Assembly (NCBI GenBank): GCA_021803845.1
Contig: JAJZLA010000079.1
Coordinates: 1 to 7,028, forward strand
Reading direction: 5' to 3'
Length of the DNA stretch: 7,028 bases
Origin: a bacterium
Lineage (GTDB): Bacteria; SZUA-79; Acidulodesulfobacterales; Acidulodesulfobacteraceae
Shown here: piece by piece, positions 4,814-7,028 of the stretch
How the letters are laid out: each line of letters begins with the position of its first letter
Position numbering within the stretch: position 1 is the stretch's first letter
Notes under the pieces: model-generated
The model's database searches: none
Told to the model about the DNA's origin: nothing
What the model saw: the letters and a program-made list of their open reading frames with translations, nothing else
Program-made: the position numbers and the translations under genes

Positions 4814-5824
4814 ATGAAAAAAAACGGAAACAGATTTTGCGCAGCCTTCGCAATTTTTATTTTTACGTTAAGCATTTATTTATTTCTACCTTTCAAAAAT
4901 GCTTTTGCAGGACCGGACGGTTCCGGCAACAACTTCTTTTTTAAAGGACCGACCGCTTTCGGCGTTACCCCGCCAAATAAATTCATTACTTTTCAGGGTT
5001 TAACCTACCAGACGTTCGGCTCTGTCTTCACGAACACGGGTTCAGTAGAAAACAAGCCGGCTCAGACAGATAAATTCGTTTTTCTGCCGGAATTTATCTG
5101 GACGAAAAACATCCTCGGCGTCACAAACTTTTTTGAAGCAGTTACGCCGGTAGGAAGCGCATCGCAAAACATCACTAACGCCGACCAGCCGTCAAGCCAG
5201 CCGTCCAACTTTTCGAATTCGAGCGGCGGACTCGGGGATATTTTGCTTTTTTACGGAGTTTACAGCAAGAACTATTCATTCGGAAATCTCGCCTTCAATT
5301 TCTTCCCTCAAATCAGTTTTACGGTGCCGACGGGTCAGTGGAGCTCCGATTCTTCCGTTAACATAGGAGGGGACGAATGGCAGATTATGCCGACCCTTGC
5401 TGGTCAATTTACCTATAAACTGCCCGCAAAACAGTCCATAGCCTTAGATTACGCTTTAGGTTACAGCAGGAACGAGGGACATTCGACGATAAACGTTTCC
5501 GAACCGGCAAGCTATACCGACCCAGGGAACAATGTTTTTTTAGATGCCTACCTTAACTATTTTATCACCCCTAAACTAGACATTTACAATGAAACGGCAT
5601 ACGTCAAACAGTTCGACAACTACGGATATACAAACACTTCGCATGGAACGGTCAATACCTACGGTCTCATCAATAACGGCTACAAAGACGTTATAAGCGG
5701 ATTCGGCGTCGATTACCATTTTACTCCGGCTTTTCAGTTTGACGGACGCGTTCTGAAAGACCTTCACGGAGACAACGGACCTGACGGATATTACGGTATG
5801 GTGGATATTATTGCGGCGTTTTAA
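4814..5824 (+). CDS. Outer-membrane beta-barrel, MetA-pathway phenol-degradation-type family
   Basis: The 336-residue protein has a signal peptide (hydrophobic 9-25, likely cleavage after AFA at 32) and ends in VDIIAAF, a terminal phenylalanine as recognised by the barrel assembly machinery. Alternating polar and aromatic strands run through the mature part. SGGLGDILLFYGVY (137-150) and SFTVPTGQW (168-176) fit the family of predicted outer-membrane proteins first named from a meta-pathway phenol degradation locus (G-x-G-D-hydrophobic, later P-T-G-x-(W/Y)). These are thought to be channels for small molecules; the name does not show that phenol is the substrate. AGGGAG ends 8 bases before the ATG. 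The gene has its own promoters and lies 71 bases before modA with no terminator between them, so an import role connected with the ModA ligand is possible. Confidence 0.75.
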   Translation: MKKNGNRFCAAFAIFIFTLSIYLFLPFKNAFAGPDGSGNNFFFKGPTAFGVTPPNKFITFQGLTYQTFGSVFTNTGSVENKPAQTDKFVFLPEFIWTKNILGVTNFFEAVTPVGSASQNITNADQPSSQPSNFSNSSGGLGDILLFYGVYSKNYSFGNLAFNFFPQISFTVPTGQWSSDSSVNIGGDEWQIMPTLAGQFTYKLPAKQSIALDYALGYSRNEGHSTINVSEPASYTDPGNNVFLDAYLNYFITPKLDIYNETAYVKQFDNYGYTNTSHGTVNTYGLINNGYKDVISGFGVDYHFTPAFQFDGRVLKDLHGDNGPDGYYGMVDIIAAF

Positions 5825-5842
5825 AGTATATTTAAATATTCT

Positions 5843-5867
5843 ATTAAGATTCATTAAGAGTTATAAT
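5843..5867 (+). promoter_or_regulatory. Possible modA promoter with 10-bp-spaced direct repeat
   Basis: TATAAT (5862-5867) would start transcription near 5874, about 22 bases before modA. The -35 position (5839-5844, TTCTAT) is poor. Just upstream ATTAAGA occurs twice (5843-5849 and 5853-5859), one helical turn apart, inside the spacer. This could be a regulator site. No clear ModE-type box was recognised. Confidence 0.33.
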
Positions 5868-5895
5868 AAATAAAAATTTTAAAGAGGGTAAAAAA

Positions 5896-6726
5896 ATGAA
5901 AAAAAATACCGCTGTGAATTATATAATAACTTTTTCTATAGGCTTGTTTTTAATTTTTGCCGGAATTCCGGTTCTTGCCGAAAATATTTCCGCAAATGCC
6001 GCTACTCTGAGAATAATGGCGGCGGATGCCCTTCCTAAGCCGATAACGGAGATAGGAAATATTTTTAAAAAAGAACATCCGGGGGTAAAAATAGATTACG
6101 ACTTTCTGGGAGCGGGCGTTCTTAAGGGCGATATAGAGGAAGGTGCGCCCTGCGATATTTTTCTTTCCGCAAACGGAAAATTTCAGAGGGAACTTAAAAA
6201 TAAAGGGTTTTTAAAATCCTATAAGGTTTTCGCATACGATTATTTAGCGGCCGCAACGCCTTATAACAACCCTGCAGGAGTAACCTCTTCAAACCTGATA
6301 CAAAAACTTATGGATTCAAACGTTTCCCTCACTACTTCCAGCCCTCATGCCGACCCAGCAGGCGACTATACCTGGAAAATGTTCGGAATAATAAACAGGC
6401 GGTTTCCGGGAGCTTTCGGCAAAATAACCGGCCACGCAAACCATCTGCTCGACGCCGCTCTTGTTATGCCGGTGCTCGAAAGCGGAAACACGGATTTAGG
6501 AATACTTTATACTTCACAGCTTCTCGAGCTCAAAAGAAGCGGGGCTAAAATTAATATAATTCCTATTCCGAAAAAGTATAACACTAAAGCAAAGTTTACG
6601 GCTTCGGTTTTAAATCAGTCTGAATATAAGTCTTTAAGCGGAGATTTCATAAAACTTCTTTTTTCTAAGAGAGGAAAAAATATATTAAAATATTGGGGGT
6701 TTACTCCGGCGAATTTCTCAAAATAA
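5896..6726 (+). CDS. modA: Molybdate/tungstate ABC transporter periplasmic binding protein (ModA-like)
   Basis: This 276-residue protein captures an oxyanion in the periplasm and hands it to an inner-membrane ABC permease. A signal peptide spans residues 1-28 (VLA then EN). The ModA pattern is clear: LRIMAADALPKPITEIGNIF (38-57), KKEHPGVKI (58-66), GDIEEGAPCDIFLSAN (78-93), then TSSPHADPAGDY (147-158), LESGNTDLGILYTSQ (194-208) and FSKRGKNILKYWGF (256-269). AGAGGG ends 7 bases upstream of the ATG. The serine-rich loop that in E. coli ModA supplies a ligand contact (FASSST) reads FLGAGV here (70-75), so the pocket differs and the choice among molybdate, tungstate or another anion cannot be made from sequence. 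A terminator and a probable permease gene follow. Confidence 0.86.
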   Translation: MKKNTAVNYIITFSIGLFLIFAGIPVLAENISANAATLRIMAADALPKPITEIGNIFKKEHPGVKIDYDFLGAGVLKGDIEEGAPCDIFLSANGKFQRELKNKGFLKSYKVFAYDYLAAATPYNNPAGVTSSNLIQKLMDSNVSLTTSSPHADPAGDYTWKMFGIINRRFPGAFGKITGHANHLLDAALVMPVLESGNTDLGILYTSQLLELKRSGAKINIIPIPKKYNTKAKFTASVLNQSEYKSLSGDFIKLLFSKRGKNILKYWGFTPANFSK

Positions 6727-6751
6727 AACAGATTAGGTTCCTCTCCTTATT

Positions 6752-6788
6752 CCTCTCTTTTTGTAAATATCAAAAAGAGGGGATTTTT
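6752..6788 (+). terminator. Rho-independent terminator after modA
   Basis: CCTCTCTTTTTG (6752-6763) pairs with CAAAAAGAGGGG (6771-6782) along 12 bp including one G-U pair, with a 7-base loop TAAATAT, and is followed by ATTTTT. It begins 25 bases after the modA stop and lies before the probable permease gene. Read-through may therefore supply less permease than binding protein. Confidence 0.88.
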
Positions 6789-6851
6789 ATATTTAAATAA
6801 TATTTCCGATATTATAAAATGATTTATGTCCGATAAAAAATTTATATTTTA

Positions 6852-6857
6852 TATAAG
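6852..6857 (+). promoter_or_regulatory. Possible -10 box directly before the modB-like gene
   Basis: TATAAG ends 8 bases before the ATG at 6866, the same distance as the TATAAT before mltG. No good -35 is seen near 6829-6834. If used, the transcript would be leaderless or nearly so. The stretch from 6789 to 6851 is AT-rich and otherwise shows nothing I can name. Confidence 0.28.
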
Positions 6858-6865
6858 CATACAAT

Positions 6866-7028
6866 ATGCATTTAAATAAAAACATAATATTCGATATACT
6901 TGTTTATATTATTTCGTTCTTATTTTTTGCAACGCTGATAATTCTTCTTTCCGGCATATTTTTCCAGACCTCCGTTCATCTTTTTGCAAAAGAACTAAAA
7001 GATGCCGGTCTCTGGAATTCTATTTTTT
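6866..7028 (+). CDS. Probable ABC permease, ModB-like, N-terminal part (cut by window end)
   Basis: An open frame of 54 complete codons begins at this ATG and runs off the window without a stop. An in-frame TAA at 6854-6856 fixes the ATG as the only plausible start. The protein begins with a short basic N-terminus (MHLNKN), then a long hydrophobic helix (about residues 7-33: FDILVYIISFLFFATLII and on). An amphipathic stretch with HLFAKELKDAGLWNSIFF follows. A first helix, a loop ending in (L/D)-x-x-L-W-x-S-(I/L), and then the start of the next helix is the usual opening of ModB/WtpB/CysT-type permeases. The place after modA supports this. No Shine-Dalgarno is visible. The conserved permease EAA loop lies beyond the window, so the call rests on topology and context. 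Confidence 0.6.
   Translation, partial: MHLNKNIIFDILVYIISFLFFATLIILLSGIFFQTSVHLFAKELKDAGLWNSIF

Noticed and set aside
5827..5838. TATATTTAAATA upstream of modA, repeated exactly at 6788-6799 upstream of the modB-like gene
   Set aside because: A shared operator is attractive, but an AT-only 12-mer match between two such AT-rich gaps is quite likely by chance and it does not resemble a known ModE box.
5825..5895. Possible molybdenum-cofactor or other riboswitch upstream of modA
   Set aside because: The 71-base gap is AT-rich with no structured GC-containing helices.

Overview
The window is a stretch of AT-rich chromosome from a Gram-negative, probably anaerobic bacterium. The Gram-negative call rests on two lipoproteins, one of them TraT-like, and on a predicted outer-membrane beta-barrel. 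The anaerobe call rests mainly on the biotin synthase, whose auxiliary-cluster residues look like the type found in strict anaerobes. A deltaproteobacterium-like lineage is plausible, but the sequence alone does not prove it. Intergenic DNA is almost pure A+T, so AT-only motifs need caution.

Left part (1-3151), all on the + strand, is a housekeeping block. It holds the 3' end of a DnaJ/CbpA-type co-chaperone, a small CbpM/HspR-like MerR-family partner, biotin synthase (bioB), the pre-16S rRNA nuclease RuvX (overlapping the end of bioB by 8 bases), and the endolytic murein transglycosylase MltG. ruvX-mltG is a common bacterial pairing.

Middle part (3152-4595) is an envelope block of two convergent lipoprotein genes. 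One is a chromosomal TraT homologue (+), with a good sigma70-type promoter lying in the 3' end of mltG and an operator-like palindrome at its start site. The other is a small BamE/SmpA-fold lipoprotein (-), with its own promoter and a strong rho-independent terminator. No conjugation gene is visible next to traT.

Right part (4596-7028) begins with a 257-bp divergent intergenic region holding a consensus-like promoter on each strand around a 10-bp-arm AT inverted repeat. Next come a MetA-pathway-type outer-membrane beta-barrel protein and a ModA-like molybdate/tungstate-binding protein. A strong terminator follows, and then the start of a membrane protein that fits the ABC permease ModB, cut by the window end. 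The barrel and modA are 71 bp apart with no terminator between them, so an outer-membrane channel tied to oxyanion import is a reasonable hypothesis.

I saw no mobile element, CRISPR array, tRNA or rRNA, and no clear new defence-like system. The points most worth a second look are the altered cluster ligands in BioB, the orphan TraT with its layered control region, the barrel-modA pairing, and two genes (mltG and the modB-like gene) that lack a Shine-Dalgarno and have a -10 box 8 bp before the ATG.
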